Shown here in pieces: positions 7,661 to 15,030 of a DNA stretch of 32,549 nt; positions within the stretch are counted from its first letter, which is position 1, and the number at the start of each line of letters is the position of its first letter. A model generated the notes under the pieces. It did no database searches and was not told where the DNA came from. It saw nothing but the letters and a program-made list of their open reading frames with translations. The stretch spans positions 1 to 32,549 of the forward strand of contig JBGTDU010000012.1 of NCBI GenBank assembly GCA_041748175.1, read 5' to 3'. The translations under genes were made by a program, and so were the position numbers. Origin of the DNA: JAHEJB01 sp041748175 (GTDB lineage Bacteria; Bacteroidota; Rhodothermia; Rhodothermales; Rubricoccaceae).

Positions 7661-8233
7661 ATGGAGAATTACACACCCCGCCTCAAGCAGCGCTACCACG
7701 ACGAGATCGTCGAGGCGCTCACGAAGCAATTTGGGTACGCCAACGCCATGCAGGTGCCCCGCTTGCAGAAGATTGTTGTGAACAAGGGCGTTGGCGAGGC
7801 CGCGCTGAACAAGAAGGTGCTCGACGACGCCGTCGAAGAGCTTCGGATCATCACTGGGCAACAGCCGTCGGTTCGCCTGGCGCGCAAGTCGATCTCGAAC
7901 TTCAAGCTTCGCGACGGTATGGCCGTTGGCGCTGCCGTCACGCTTCGCGGCGACATCATGTGGGAATTCATCGATCGGCTGATCACGCTCGCCCTGCCAC
8001 GCACGCGCGACTTCCGAGGCATCTCGGATCGTTCGTTTGATGGGCGCGGCAACTACACCCTTGGCGTGAAAGAACAAATCATCTTCCCCGAAATCAACAT
8101 CGACAAGATTGACCGTGTCTCGGGGCTCGACATTACAATCGTGACCTCGGCTCCAACAGACGAAGAGGCGTACGCGCTGCTCAAAGCGTTCGGCGCTCCG
8201 TTCGTTCGCCGCGAAGAGGCCATCGAGGCCTGA
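7661..8233 (+). CDS. rplE: 50S ribosomal protein L5 (uL5)
   Basis: 190 residues from ATG 7661 (MENYTPRLKQRYHDEIVEAL). An in-frame start near 7607 lies inside the hairpin spacer and lacks homology. Conserved blocks are VNKGVGEAALNKKVLDDAVE, TGQQPSVRLARKSISNFKLR, and TRDFRGISDRSFDGRGNYTL. L5 binds 5S rRNA and contacts the P-site tRNA through the central protuberance. Confidence 0.96.
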   Translation: MENYTPRLKQRYHDEIVEALTKQFGYANAMQVPRLQKIVVNKGVGEAALNKKVLDDAVEELRIITGQQPSVRLARKSISNFKLRDGMAVGAAVTLRGDIMWEFIDRLITLALPRTRDFRGISDRSFDGRGNYTLGVKEQIIFPEINIDKIDRVSGLDITIVTSAPTDEEAYALLKAFGAPFVRREEAIEA

Positions 8234-8263
8234 TTCGAAACCCGTTCTACAACCCAAACCAAT

Positions 8264-8533
8264 ATGGCCCGCAAGGCTCTAATTGCTCGCGAAATAAAAC
8301 GCCAAAAGACGGTAGACAAATATGCCGAGAGGCGTCGTCGCCTCAAAGCGGAGGGCAAGTGGGAGGAGCTTCAGAAGCTTCCCCGCAACGCCAGCCCGGT
8401 GAGGCTGCACAACCGTTGCAAGCTCACAGGCCGTCCACGCGGCTACATGCGCAAGTTCGGGCTCTCCCGCGTCATCTTTCGCAAAATGGCGCTGGAAGGC
8501 AAGATCCCCGGAATCCGCAAGTCGAGCTGGTAA
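8264..8533 (+). CDS. rpsN: 30S ribosomal protein S14, zinc-free form (uS14)
   Basis: 89 residues, the long S14 type without the CxxC zinc-binding pairs of the short type; the only cysteine is in LHNRCKLTGRPRGYMRKFGL. The C-terminal SRVIFRKMALEGKIPGIRKSSW-like region is the family signature. S14 is a late-assembling protein of the 30S head. It is 30 nt after rplE, but followed by an unusually long, structured 138-nt spacer. Confidence 0.96.
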   Translation: MARKALIAREIKRQKTVDKYAERRRRLKAEGKWEELQKLPRNASPVRLHNRCKLTGRPRGYMRKFGLSRVIFRKMALEGKIPGIRKSSW

Positions 8534-8671
8534 CCCGATGTCGGGAATCGGATATCAGACATCGGAGATTCCATATCGGGAATCCGATGTCTCCTATCCT
8601 ATATCGCATATCAAAACTTTCTTATGCGGCCAAGCAAGGGCATCCTTGAACTAGCTGAACCCCCAAACTCC
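8534..8671 (+). promoter_or_regulatory. Structured rpsN-rpsH spacer with long hairpin
   Basis: The spacer is built from repeats of GATGTC/GATATC-like words. It includes a 13-bp stem: GACATCGG (8558-8565) plus ATTCC (8568-8572) pairs with GGAAT (8579-8583) plus CCGATGTC (8584-8591), with a 2-nt bulge and a 6-nt loop. No T-run follows. Upstream GATGTCGGGAATC (8538-8550) repeats the right arm and could form an alternative pairing. Function is unknown; it could be an RNase site, an attenuator or a dispersed palindromic repeat. Confidence 0.5.
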
Positions 8672-9073
8672 ATGAGTGCCACAACTGACCCCGTCGCCGA
8701 CTACCTGACGCGCATTCGAAATGCGCAGAAGGCCCGCCATCCGCATGTCGATGTCCCCGCATCGAAGCTCAAGCGTGCGATCACTCAGATCCTGATGGAT
8801 AAAGGCTACGTAAAGAACTACCTGAACGTGGATGACGGCAAGCAAGGCTTAATTCGTGTCTACCTCAAGTATGAACGCGGTGGCCGACCTGTCATCCAGC
8901 GTATCGAGCGCGTCTCGAAGCCAGGCTTGCGGCATCATGTGGGTGCCGATAATCTGCCGCGCGTTATGAACGGCCTCGGTATTGCCATCCTGACGACGAG
9001 CCGAGGCGTGATGACCGACAAGGAAGCCCGCCGCGTCGGTATCGGCGGAGAAGTGCTCGCCTACGTCGCCTGA
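8672..9073 (+). CDS. rpsH: 30S ribosomal protein S8 (uS8)
   Basis: 133 residues from ATG 8672 (MSATTDPVADYLTRIRNAQ). The frame is open to 8624, but family homology starts here. The C-terminal signature GLGIAILTTSRGVMTDKEAR is complete. S8 is a primary 16S rRNA binder and in E. coli represses the spc operon; whether the structured spacer upstream is its target here is not shown. Confidence 0.96.
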   Translation: MSATTDPVADYLTRIRNAQKARHPHVDVPASKLKRAITQILMDKGYVKNYLNVDDGKQGLIRVYLKYERGGRPVIQRIERVSKPGLRHHVGADNLPRVMNGLGIAILTTSRGVMTDKEARRVGIGGEVLAYVA

Positions 9074-9103
9074 ATCGTTCTCCGATTGCAAACCTGAATT
9101 ACG

Positions 9104-9658
9104 ATGTCAAGAATTGGAAACCTGCCCATCCCGGTCCCCGAAAGCGTCACGATCGACGTTTCCGACATGAACGACGTTTCGGTGAAAGGGCCGAAAGGCG
9201 AGTTAGGGCTTCGTGTTGACCCAGACATGACGATCGAGCGAGACGGCGGTGAACTCCGCATTGTCCGCCCGACGGAGCAGAAGCGCCACCGCGCCATGCA
9301 CGGCCTGTATCGCTCGTTGATTAACAACCTCGTCGTCGGCGTCACCGAAGGCTTCAGAAAAGATCTCGAGGTGATTGGCGTTGGGTACCGCGCCGAGGTC
9401 AACAATGGCGTGCTGGAGTTGGCTCTCGGCTATTCGCACCCCATCTACTTCCTGCCGCCTGATGGCATTTCCATTTCCGCTGTCGCCGAGCGGGGAAAGA
9501 ATGCGATAGTGAGTATCCAAGGAATCGACAAGCAACTCGTTGGCCAGGTCGCCGCAAAAATTCGGGGTCTTCGTCCGCCTGAGCCCTACAAAGGCAAGGG
9601 CATTCGCTATGTGGACGAACACGTTCGTCGCAAGGCCGGCAAGACCGCAGCACGTTAA
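9104..9658 (+). CDS. rplF: 50S ribosomal protein L6 (uL6)
   Basis: 184 residues with the duplicated L6 fold: MSRIGNLPIPVPESVTI at the start, VKGPKGELGLRV in repeat one, and the C-terminal signature RGLRPPEPYKGKGIRYVDEH. L6 sits near the GTPase-associated sarcin-ricin loop. Leader is CAAACCTGAATTACG before ATG 9104, no Shine-Dalgarno sequence. Confidence 0.97.
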   Translation: MSRIGNLPIPVPESVTIDVSDMNDVSVKGPKGELGLRVDPDMTIERDGGELRIVRPTEQKRHRAMHGLYRSLINNLVVGVTEGFRKDLEVIGVGYRAEVNNGVLELALGYSHPIYFLPPDGISISAVAERGKNAIVSIQGIDKQLVGQVAAKIRGLRPPEPYKGKGIRYVDEHVRRKAGKTAAR

Positions 9659-9721
9659 TTCACCCATCACCCTCGCGTGGCTGGGCGGTCGGAAATCGCT
9701 TAGCCCAAACGCACCGAAATA

Positions 9722-10078
9722 ATGGCAAAGACTGCAAAGAAAGCTATTCAGCGCGCCCGTATTCGCCGCCGCATTCGCGGCAAGGTGATCGGCACGCCCG
9801 AGAGTCCGCGACTAAGCGTCTTTCGCTCCAACAAGTTCATCTACGCGCAACTCATCGACGACGCTTCGGGCAAGACACTGGCTCATTCGAGCAGCCGGGC
9901 CCCCGCTATCGATGGCAAAACGCCGGTTGAACGGAGCAAGGCCGTCGGCAAGCAACTCGCCGAGCGGGCCAAAGCAGCCGGCATCGACACGGCGGTTTTC
10001 GACCGTGGCGGATACCGGTACCATGGCAACGTGCGTGCGCTCGCAGAGGGCGCTCGCGAAGGCGGACTCAAATTTTAA
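9722..10078 (+). CDS. rplR: 50S ribosomal protein L18 (uL18)
   Basis: 118 residues, typical length. The basic N-terminus (RARIRRRIRGKV) is followed by SPRLSVFRSNKFIYAQLIDD and ends FDRGGYRYHGNVRALAEGARE, the family's C-terminal block. L18 binds 5S rRNA with L5. The 63-nt spacer before it shows no clear structure. Its ATG at 9722 follows ACCGAAATA. Confidence 0.96.
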   Translation: MAKTAKKAIQRARIRRRIRGKVIGTPESPRLSVFRSNKFIYAQLIDDASGKTLAHSSSRAPAIDGKTPVERSKAVGKQLAERAKAAGIDTAVFDRGGYRYHGNVRALAEGAREGGLKF

Positions 10079-10098
10079 GCGCGAAACCAAAAAACGAA

Positions 10099-10632
10099 AT
10101 GGCCAAGCAAGATCAAAACAGCGACCGTCGCGCGAAGGCGTCGGAGCAATCCAACCTTATCGAGCGCCTCGTTTCGATAAACCGCGTGGCGAAGGTCGTA
10201 AAGGGCGGTCGTCGCTTCTCCTTCAACGCCGTCGTTGTTGTCGGCGACGGGAAGGGAACGGTAGGCCGAGGTCTCGGCAAAGCGAATGAGGTGGCCAATG
10301 CCATCGCCAAGGGCACCGAGGACGCCAAGAAAAACATGGTCCGCGTTGCGGTTACCGACAAAGGATCTATTCCGCACGCCGTGATTGGCAAGCAGGATTC
10401 TGGCCGTGTGCTTCTCAAGCCTGCTTCCGAGGGAACCGGCGTCATTGCAGGCGGCGGTGTTCGCGCGGTGCTTGAGTGCGCCGGAATCTCAAACGTTCTT
10501 TCCAAGAGCCAGGGCTCGAGCAACCCGCATAACGTGGTTGGCGCGACGATGGATGCTCTTCTAAGTCTGCAAGACCCAGCCGAAGTAGCAAAGCGCCGCG
10601 GCATCTCAGTGAAGCGTGTATACGAGGGGTAG
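10099..10632 (+). CDS. rpsE: 30S ribosomal protein S5 (uS5)
   Basis: 177 residues. The S5 double-stranded RNA-binding block is clear (RLVSINRVAKVVKGGRRFSF, then VVVGDGKGTVGRGLGKANEV), and the C-terminal domain has GTGVIAGGGVRAVLECAGI. S5 acts in decoding fidelity and mRNA unwinding with S3 and S4. It is 20 nt after rplR and followed by an 87-nt spacer with repeat character. Confidence 0.97.
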   Translation: MAKQDQNSDRRAKASEQSNLIERLVSINRVAKVVKGGRRFSFNAVVVVGDGKGTVGRGLGKANEVANAIAKGTEDAKKNMVRVAVTDKGSIPHAVIGKQDSGRVLLKPASEGTGVIAGGGVRAVLECAGISNVLSKSQGSSNPHNVVGATMDALLSLQDPAEVAKRRGISVKRVYEG

Positions 10633-10719
10633 GTCGTCCTTGGATCGCGTGGCCCGTGGGTACTGGACACACTGATCGGAACAGGCTACTGACCACTGAC
10701 TGACAAACCACTACCACCC
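10633..10719 (+). repeat. rpsE-rpmD spacer with CCACTGACC-type repeats
   Basis: The last 35 nt before rpmD are CTACTGACCACTGACTGAC followed by AAACCACTACCACCC. The spacer before rplQ (16701-16781) ends in closely similar words (CCACTGACC, CTAACTACCAACCACT). The shared vocabulary and the same position just before a start codon indicate one repeat family. Confidence 0.5.
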
Positions 10720-10899
10720 ATGTCAAAAATAAAGATCACCCAGACTCGCAGCACCATCCGCCGGTCAACCACCCAGAAGCGCACGATTGAAGCGCTGGGG
10801 CTTGGAAAACTGCGTCGTACCGTGGAGCATGAGGACACCCCTCAGATCAGGGGGATGATTCGGAAAGTGCTTCATTTGATCGAAGTCGACGAGGCGTAG
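10720..10899 (+). CDS. rpmD: 50S ribosomal protein L30 (uL30)
   Basis: A 59-residue protein starting MSKIKITQTRSTIRRSTTQK, with EALGLGKLRRTVEHEDTPQI and IRKVLHLIEV, a complete and ordinary bacterial L30. It lies between rpsE and rplO as in most spc operons. ATG at 10720, stop TAG at 10897-10899. Confidence 0.95.
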   Translation: MSKIKITQTRSTIRRSTTQKRTIEALGLGKLRRTVEHEDTPQIRGMIRKVLHLIEVDEA

Positions 10900-10980
10900 G
10901 CTTTCACCAAAAAGGCATTCCTTGCGTAGGAGGCCGACCCGAGTCCTCGTCTATTTTCTCTGTTCTGCAACCCCGCGAGT

Positions 10981-11011
10981 CAGCGACGACGAAAGCCGTC
11001 GCTGGCGTTTT
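10981..11011 (+). terminator. Terminator-like hairpin between rpmD and rplO
   Basis: CAGCGACG (10981-10988) pairs perfectly with CGTCGCTG (10997-11004). Inside is one mismatch, one further pair and a GAAA tetraloop, and the stem is followed by GCGTTTTAG. The short T-run makes a weak intrinsic terminator or attenuator. It lies within the 126-nt rpmD-rplO spacer, so it may reduce transcription into rplO-secY or stabilise an mRNA end. Confidence 0.5.
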
Positions 11012-11025
11012 AGCCCCTCTTTCTG

Positions 11026-11487
11026 ATGGATCTTAGCAACCTCAAGCCTGCGAAGGGTTCGACGAAGAACCGCAAGCGCATTGGCCGCGGACAGGGTTCC
11101 GGCCACGGAGGTACATCGACCAAAGGCCACAAGGGCCAGAAAAGCCGGTCCGGTTCCTCTATTCCCGCCTGGTTTGAAGGCGGCCAGATGCCCCTTCAGC
11201 GTCGCGTGCCGAAGTATGGTTTCACGAATCGGTTCCGCGTGGCGTACGATGCCATCAATATCTCGCGCCTGAGCGAGCTCGTTGAGGGCGGTCGGCTGGA
11301 GAAAGGCGCGGTTGTGACGCCGGAATTGCTCGTGAGCCTCGGCCTCGGCGGCAAGAACGGTCGTCTCAAGATTCTCGGAGACGGCGAGCTAACGACCAAG
11401 CTTGACGTGTCGGCACACGCATTTTCCAAGTCGGCTCGCGAGAAGATCGAAGCCGCAGGAGGCACCACCACCGTCGTAGAGCAATAG
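11026..11487 (+). CDS. rplO: 50S ribosomal protein L15 (uL15)
   Basis: 153 residues. The Gly/Lys-rich N-terminal extension that threads into 23S rRNA is complete (KRIGRGQGSGHGGTSTKGHK), followed by FEGGQMPLQRRVPKYGF and the C-terminal SAHAFSKSAREKIEAAGG. It precedes secY by 40 nt, the standard order. Confidence 0.96.
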   Translation: MDLSNLKPAKGSTKNRKRIGRGQGSGHGGTSTKGHKGQKSRSGSSIPAWFEGGQMPLQRRVPKYGFTNRFRVAYDAINISRLSELVEGGRLEKGAVVTPELLVSLGLGGKNGRLKILGDGELTTKLDVSAHAFSKSAREKIEAAGGTTTVVEQ

Positions 11488-11527
11488 TTGACGCCCATCC
11501 GGGCAACCAAGCAGTACACAAACTCTT

Positions 11528-12841
11528 ATGGCCTCGATAGCCGAAAGCGTCCGCAACGTATTTAAGATCCACGAGCTTCGGCAGCGGATCATCTATACGT
11601 TGTTGCTTCTGCTCGTGTATCGCCTCGGATCGTACGTGACGATTCCGGGCATCGACGCGCGCGTTCTTGAGGAACTGGCCAACGACCAGGGTGGCCTGTT
11701 TGGATTGTTCAACTTGTTCGTTGGCGGCGCCTTTTTCCGGGCCGGCGTGTTTGCGCTGGGCATCATGCCCTATATCACGGCGAGCATCATCATCCAGTTG
11801 CTCGGAGCGGTGATGATGCCCTACTTCCAGAAGCTCCAGCGAGAGGGCGAGGAAGGACGCCGAAAGATCACGCAGCTCACCCGCTACGGTACGATTGGCA
11901 TTACCGCGCTCCAGGCGGTTGGCTACGCCATCAACCTTCGCCACAGCAGCGCGGAGGCGATAGTAGTTGGCCCCACGCTGTTCATGATCTCGACCGTGAT
12001 TGTGCTTACGGCCGGGACCGTCTTCGTGATGTGGCTCGGCGAGCGCATCACCGAGAAGGGCATCGGCAACGGTATCTCACTGCTGATAATGATTGGCATC
12101 GTGGCCTTCCTGCCGGTTTCTCTCTTCAACGAGTTCGCCCGGGAAAGCTCGAACATCTTTATTTTCCTGATCGAGATCGGTGCGCTTTTCCTCGTAACCG
12201 CCTTCGTGGTGCTTTTCACGCAAGGGACGCGCCGCATCCCCGTTCAGTATGCCAAGCGAGTTGTTGGGCGCAAGGTGTATGGCGGCTCTACGCAGTATCT
12301 GCCTCTGCGCGTTAACGCGGCGGGAGTGATGCCGATCATCTTTGCCCAGTCGATCATGTTCATTCCGAGCACGATTGCGTCGTTCTTCCCGGACAGCGGG
12401 TTCTGGCAGGCGATTGGCGCCGCGACCGGAGACATTTTCGGAGTCTGGTACTCCAGCATCTTTTTCGTTGTCTGTGTCTTCTTCACCTATTTCTACACGG
12501 CTATCGCAGTGAACCCGCAGGAAATGGCCGACACGATGAAACGACAGGGTGGGTTCATCCCCGGCATCCGGCCGGGCAAGCAAACCAGCGAGTTCATCGA
12601 CAACATATTGACGCGCATTACGCTGCCGGGAGCCCTGTTTATCGGGTTCGTGGCCATTTTGCCGGCGATTGTCGCGCAGTTCGGCATTTTGCCGGGATTC
12701 GCGCAGTTCTTCGGCGGGACGAGCCTTCTTATTCTGGTAGGGGTTACGCTCGATACGCTCCAGCAGATAGAGAGTCACCTGCTGATGCGGCACTACGACG
12801 GCTTTATGAAAACGGGCCGCGTCCGCAGCCGTCGGCGCTAG
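11528..12841 (+). CDS. secY: Protein translocase subunit SecY
   Basis: 437 residues, the channel-forming subunit of SecYEG in the inner membrane. The N-terminus (IHELRQRIIYTLLLLLVYRL) opens the first of ten expected hydrophobic segments. Family blocks visible include ITASIIIQLLGAVMMPYFQK, LTRYGTIGITALQAVGYA, MWLGERITEKGIGNGISLLI and the cytosolic loop PQEMADTMKRQGGFIPGIRP, which interacts with SecA and the ribosome. The C-terminus GFMKTGRVRSRRR is typical. It exports the signal-peptide proteins encoded in the right half of the window. Confidence 0.98.
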   Translation: MASIAESVRNVFKIHELRQRIIYTLLLLLVYRLGSYVTIPGIDARVLEELANDQGGLFGLFNLFVGGAFFRAGVFALGIMPYITASIIIQLLGAVMMPYFQKLQREGEEGRRKITQLTRYGTIGITALQAVGYAINLRHSSAEAIVVGPTLFMISTVIVLTAGTVFVMWLGERITEKGIGNGISLLIMIGIVAFLPVSLFNEFARESSNIFIFLIEIGALFLVTAFVVLFTQGTRRIPVQYAKRVVGRKVYGGSTQYLPLRVNAAGVMPIIFAQSIMFIPSTIASFFPDSGFWQAIGAATGDIFGVWYSSIFFVVCVFFTYFYTAIAVNPQEMADTMKRQGGFIPGIRPGKQTSEFIDNILTRITLPGALFIGFVAILPAIVAQFGILPGFAQFFGGTSLLILVGVTLDTLQQIESHLLMRHYDGFMKTGRVRSRRR

Positions 12842-12860
12842 GCGCCATTTCGATCCTCCG

Positions 12861-13757
12861 ATGATCCACATCAAAACAGATCACGACGTTACGATGCTCC
12901 GCTCCTCAGCGGGGCTCGTAGGCGAGGTGCTGGCTGAGATGGCTCGGCGCATTGGACCCGGTGTCCTCACGGTCGATCTGGATAAGGTTGGCGAAGAGAT
13001 GATCCGCGATGCAGGGGCACGTCCCGCGTTCAAGGGCTACCGGGTTGGCAACGAGGTTTTTCCGGCGTCGCTCTGTATCTCCGTCAACGAAGTGGTTGTT
13101 CATGGAATCCCGAGCGATTACGCGTTGATGGAAGGCGACATCGTGAGCGTCGATTGCGGCGTGGAGCTCAATGGCTACTTCGGCGATTTCGCTTACACCT
13201 TTCCGGTCGGCGAGATTTCCCCGGAGAACCAGGCGCTGCTGCTGACAACGAGAGAATCTCTTTACGAAGGCATTTCCTCCGCCGTGGCAGGCTCGCGCGT
13301 GGGCGATATCAGCAACGCCGTACAACGTTACTGCGAAAGCCGGGGCTACGGCGTGGTGCGCGACCTCGTGGGGCACGGTATCGGACGGAGCCTCCATGAA
13401 GAACCCCAAGTTCCCAACGTAGGCCGACGTGGCCAGGGCAAGCGCCTCAAGGACGGGATGTCGATCTGTATTGAGCCGATGATTAACCGAGGAGAGGCAC
13501 AGGTCACGGTTGGCCCGGACGGCTGGAGCGTCCGCGCTGCCGACGGTCTTCCAAGCGCACATTACGAACACACCGTCGTCGTCCGGCGCGGACGAGCGGA
13601 AGTGCTATCCTCCTACCACGCCATCGATGCCGCACTGGCGGCGTCGCGGGGCGAATCAGTCGTGGACGCGACCGGCGAAGATCGCAGTCCCGTCCCCGGC
13701 AGAGTGTCACCAACAGAATATCGAGCTTCGGTGAAGCGGCCCTTTGCAGACCACTAG
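12861..13757 (+). CDS. map: Type I methionine aminopeptidase with C-terminal extension
   Basis: 298 residues versus about 250-265 in typical type I enzymes. It removes the initiator methionine from nascent proteins. The five metal ligands are present as D98 (VSVDCGVE), D109 (GDFAYTF), H172 (VGHGIGRSLHE), E205 (CIEPM) and E236 (YEHTVVV); H81 (VVHGIP) and H179 are the conserved catalytic histidines. The catalytic fold ends near residue 250; the remaining about 45 residues (from YHAIDAALAASRGE on) are not recognised. It lies 19 nt after secY; adk and infA, often neighbours here, are absent. Confidence 0.95.
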   Translation: MIHIKTDHDVTMLRSSAGLVGEVLAEMARRIGPGVLTVDLDKVGEEMIRDAGARPAFKGYRVGNEVFPASLCISVNEVVVHGIPSDYALMEGDIVSVDCGVELNGYFGDFAYTFPVGEISPENQALLLTTRESLYEGISSAVAGSRVGDISNAVQRYCESRGYGVVRDLVGHGIGRSLHEEPQVPNVGRRGQGKRLKDGMSICIEPMINRGEAQVTVGPDGWSVRAADGLPSAHYEHTVVVRRGRAEVLSSYHAIDAALAASRGESVVDATGEDRSPVPGRVSPTEYRASVKRPFADH

Positions 13758-13833
13758 CCATGCACTGAGATAGCGGCCTTAAATACGCCGCCGAACCTCA
13801 ATCATTTTCCATCGCACGCAGCCAACCAGGACC

Positions 13834-13950
13834 ATGAAAGTCTGTGCCAGTGTCAAAAAGCGCTCTGCTGACGATAAGATCGTTCGCCGGAAGGGCCGCG
13901 TTTATGTCATCAACAAAAAGAACCCGAAGCACAAGCAGCGCCAAGGGTAG
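13834..13950 (+). CDS. rpmJ: 50S ribosomal protein L36, zinc-free form (bL36)
   Basis: 38 residues, MKVCASVKKRSADDKIVRRK followed by GRVYVINKKNPKHKQRQG. The zinc ligands of the classical form are replaced (positions 11, 14 and 27 are Ser, Asp and Asn; the histidine at 33 remains), so this is the C-minus type that folds without zinc. A single cysteine at position 4 is not a standard ligand. The C-minus form is common in Bacteroidota-like genomes. Confidence 0.94.
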   Translation: MKVCASVKKRSADDKIVRRKGRVYVINKKNPKHKQRQG

Positions 13951-14028
13951 TCTGATTTCGGAATTGCGATTCTGGACTTTGCTCCGATCGCATATCCGAA
14001 ATCTCAAATCCGAAATCCGAAATAGAGT
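13951..14028 (+). repeat. rpmJ-rpsM spacer: inverted and direct TCCGAAATC repeats
   Basis: GATTTCGGA (13954-13962) is the exact reverse complement of TCCGAAATC at 13995-14003 and 14009-14017; a third copy TCCGAAATA follows at 14016-14024. The left arm can therefore pair with either of two right arms, giving alternative hairpins directly before the rpsM start. This is the most complete member of the ATCCGAAATC family in the window. Confidence 0.6.
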
Positions 14029-14409
14029 ATGCCTCGTATTGCAGGAGTCGACATTCCCGGCGGAAAGTGTGCAGAGTTCGCACTGATGAGCATCTTTGGG
14101 ATCGGGCGCAGCCGCGCCAATGAGATCCTGGAGCGCGTTGGGCTCGACCCGAACTCACACCCCGACGATTGGTCCGAAGACGAAGCCAAAAAGGTTCGTG
14201 CCATCATTGAGGACAATTACGTCGTCGAAGGACAGTTGCGGACGGAAGTCCAGCTCAACATCAAGCGGCTGATGGACATTGGCTGCTATCGTGGGCTGCG
14301 TCATCGTCGCAGCTTGCCCGTACGAGGCCAACGGACGAAAACCAATGCCCGCACACGCAAGGGTCGGAAGAAGACCGTTGCTGGGAAGAAGAAGGCACCG
14401 CGCAAGTAA
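14029..14409 (+). CDS. rpsM: 30S ribosomal protein S13 (uS13)
   Basis: 126 residues starting MPRIAGVDIPGGKCAEFALM. The helix-two-turn-helix segment IFGIGRSRANEILERVGLDP and the C-terminal GLRHRRSLPVRGQRTKTNAR are diagnostic. S13 contacts the P-site tRNA and 50S bridges B1a/B1b. The C-terminus is Lys/Arg rich (KGRKKTVAGKKKAPRK). Confidence 0.97.
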   Translation: MPRIAGVDIPGGKCAEFALMSIFGIGRSRANEILERVGLDPNSHPDDWSEDEAKKVRAIIEDNYVVEGQLRTEVQLNIKRLMDIGCYRGLRHRRSLPVRGQRTKTNARTRKGRKKTVAGKKKAPRK

Positions 14410-14515
14410 GCGCGCGTTTGGAATAGGGCGCATGCAGGACATTCCGCCTCCGCGAAACCACCCCTGAAGCGCCCACCGAAACTCAAATACCTCCTACGTC
14501 ACGCACACCCTATCC

Positions 14516-14902
14516 ATGGCAAAGCAACAGAAAGGCCGTCGCAAGAAGATTCAGGTTGAATCGAACGGAGCCGCCTATGTCAAGGCGACCTTCAACAACG
14601 TGATGATCACGATCACCGATTCGTACGGCAACACGATTTCGTGGAGTTCCTCTGGCAAGATGGGCTTCAAGGGATCGCGCAAGAACACGCCGTACGCTGC
14701 TCAGGTGGCGGCGGCTGAAGCCGCCAAGGAAGCCTACGACCTCGGTCTCCGCCGCGTCGACGTTCACGTGAAAGGTCCCGGATCGGGCCGCGAGGGTGCC
14801 GTTCGCGCCCTTGCGAACGCGGGCCTTGAAGTCCTTACCATTCGCGACACCACTCCCATCCCACACAACGGCTGCCGGCCGCCGAAGCGTCGTCGCGTTT
14901 AA
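14516..14902 (+). CDS. rpsK: 30S ribosomal protein S11 (uS11)
   Basis: 128 residues. The conserved blocks AYVKATFNNVMITITDSYGN, SSGKMGFKGSRKNTPYAAQV and DTTPIPHNGCRPPKRRRV are all complete. S11 forms the platform of the 30S subunit near the E-site mRNA exit. The 106-nt spacer before it is A/C-rich with no clear hairpin. Confidence 0.97.
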   Translation: MAKQQKGRRKKIQVESNGAAYVKATFNNVMITITDSYGNTISWSSSGKMGFKGSRKNTPYAAQVAAAEAAKEAYDLGLRRVDVHVKGPGSGREGAVRALANAGLEVLTIRDTTPIPHNGCRPPKRRRV

Positions 14903-14943
14903 CGCACATCGCTTCGGTGTAAATCCGGTTGCGGACGCTGGTT

Positions 14944-14976
14944 CTCCTTCGGGAGGGCCGGGAGCCTGGGACTCCC
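14944..14976 (+). promoter_or_regulatory. Paired hairpins in the rpsK-rpsD leader
   Basis: Two adjacent stems: CTCC-TTCG-GGAG (14944-14955), a UUCG-class tetraloop, and GGGAG/CTCCC (14960-14964 with 14972-14976). They lie in the 128-nt spacer before rpsD, encoding S4, a known autogenous regulator in other bacteria. There is no T-tract. A leader-RNA role is inference. Confidence 0.4.
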
Positions 14977-15030
14977 CGCTGGGCGCGCCGCACGTCTGTC
15001 CTCCATCACGACACTCGAGAAATACGACCT

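Noticed and set aside
13758..13833. Remnant of infA
   Set aside because: Only 76 nt are present, and no IF1-like peptide could be read in any frame.
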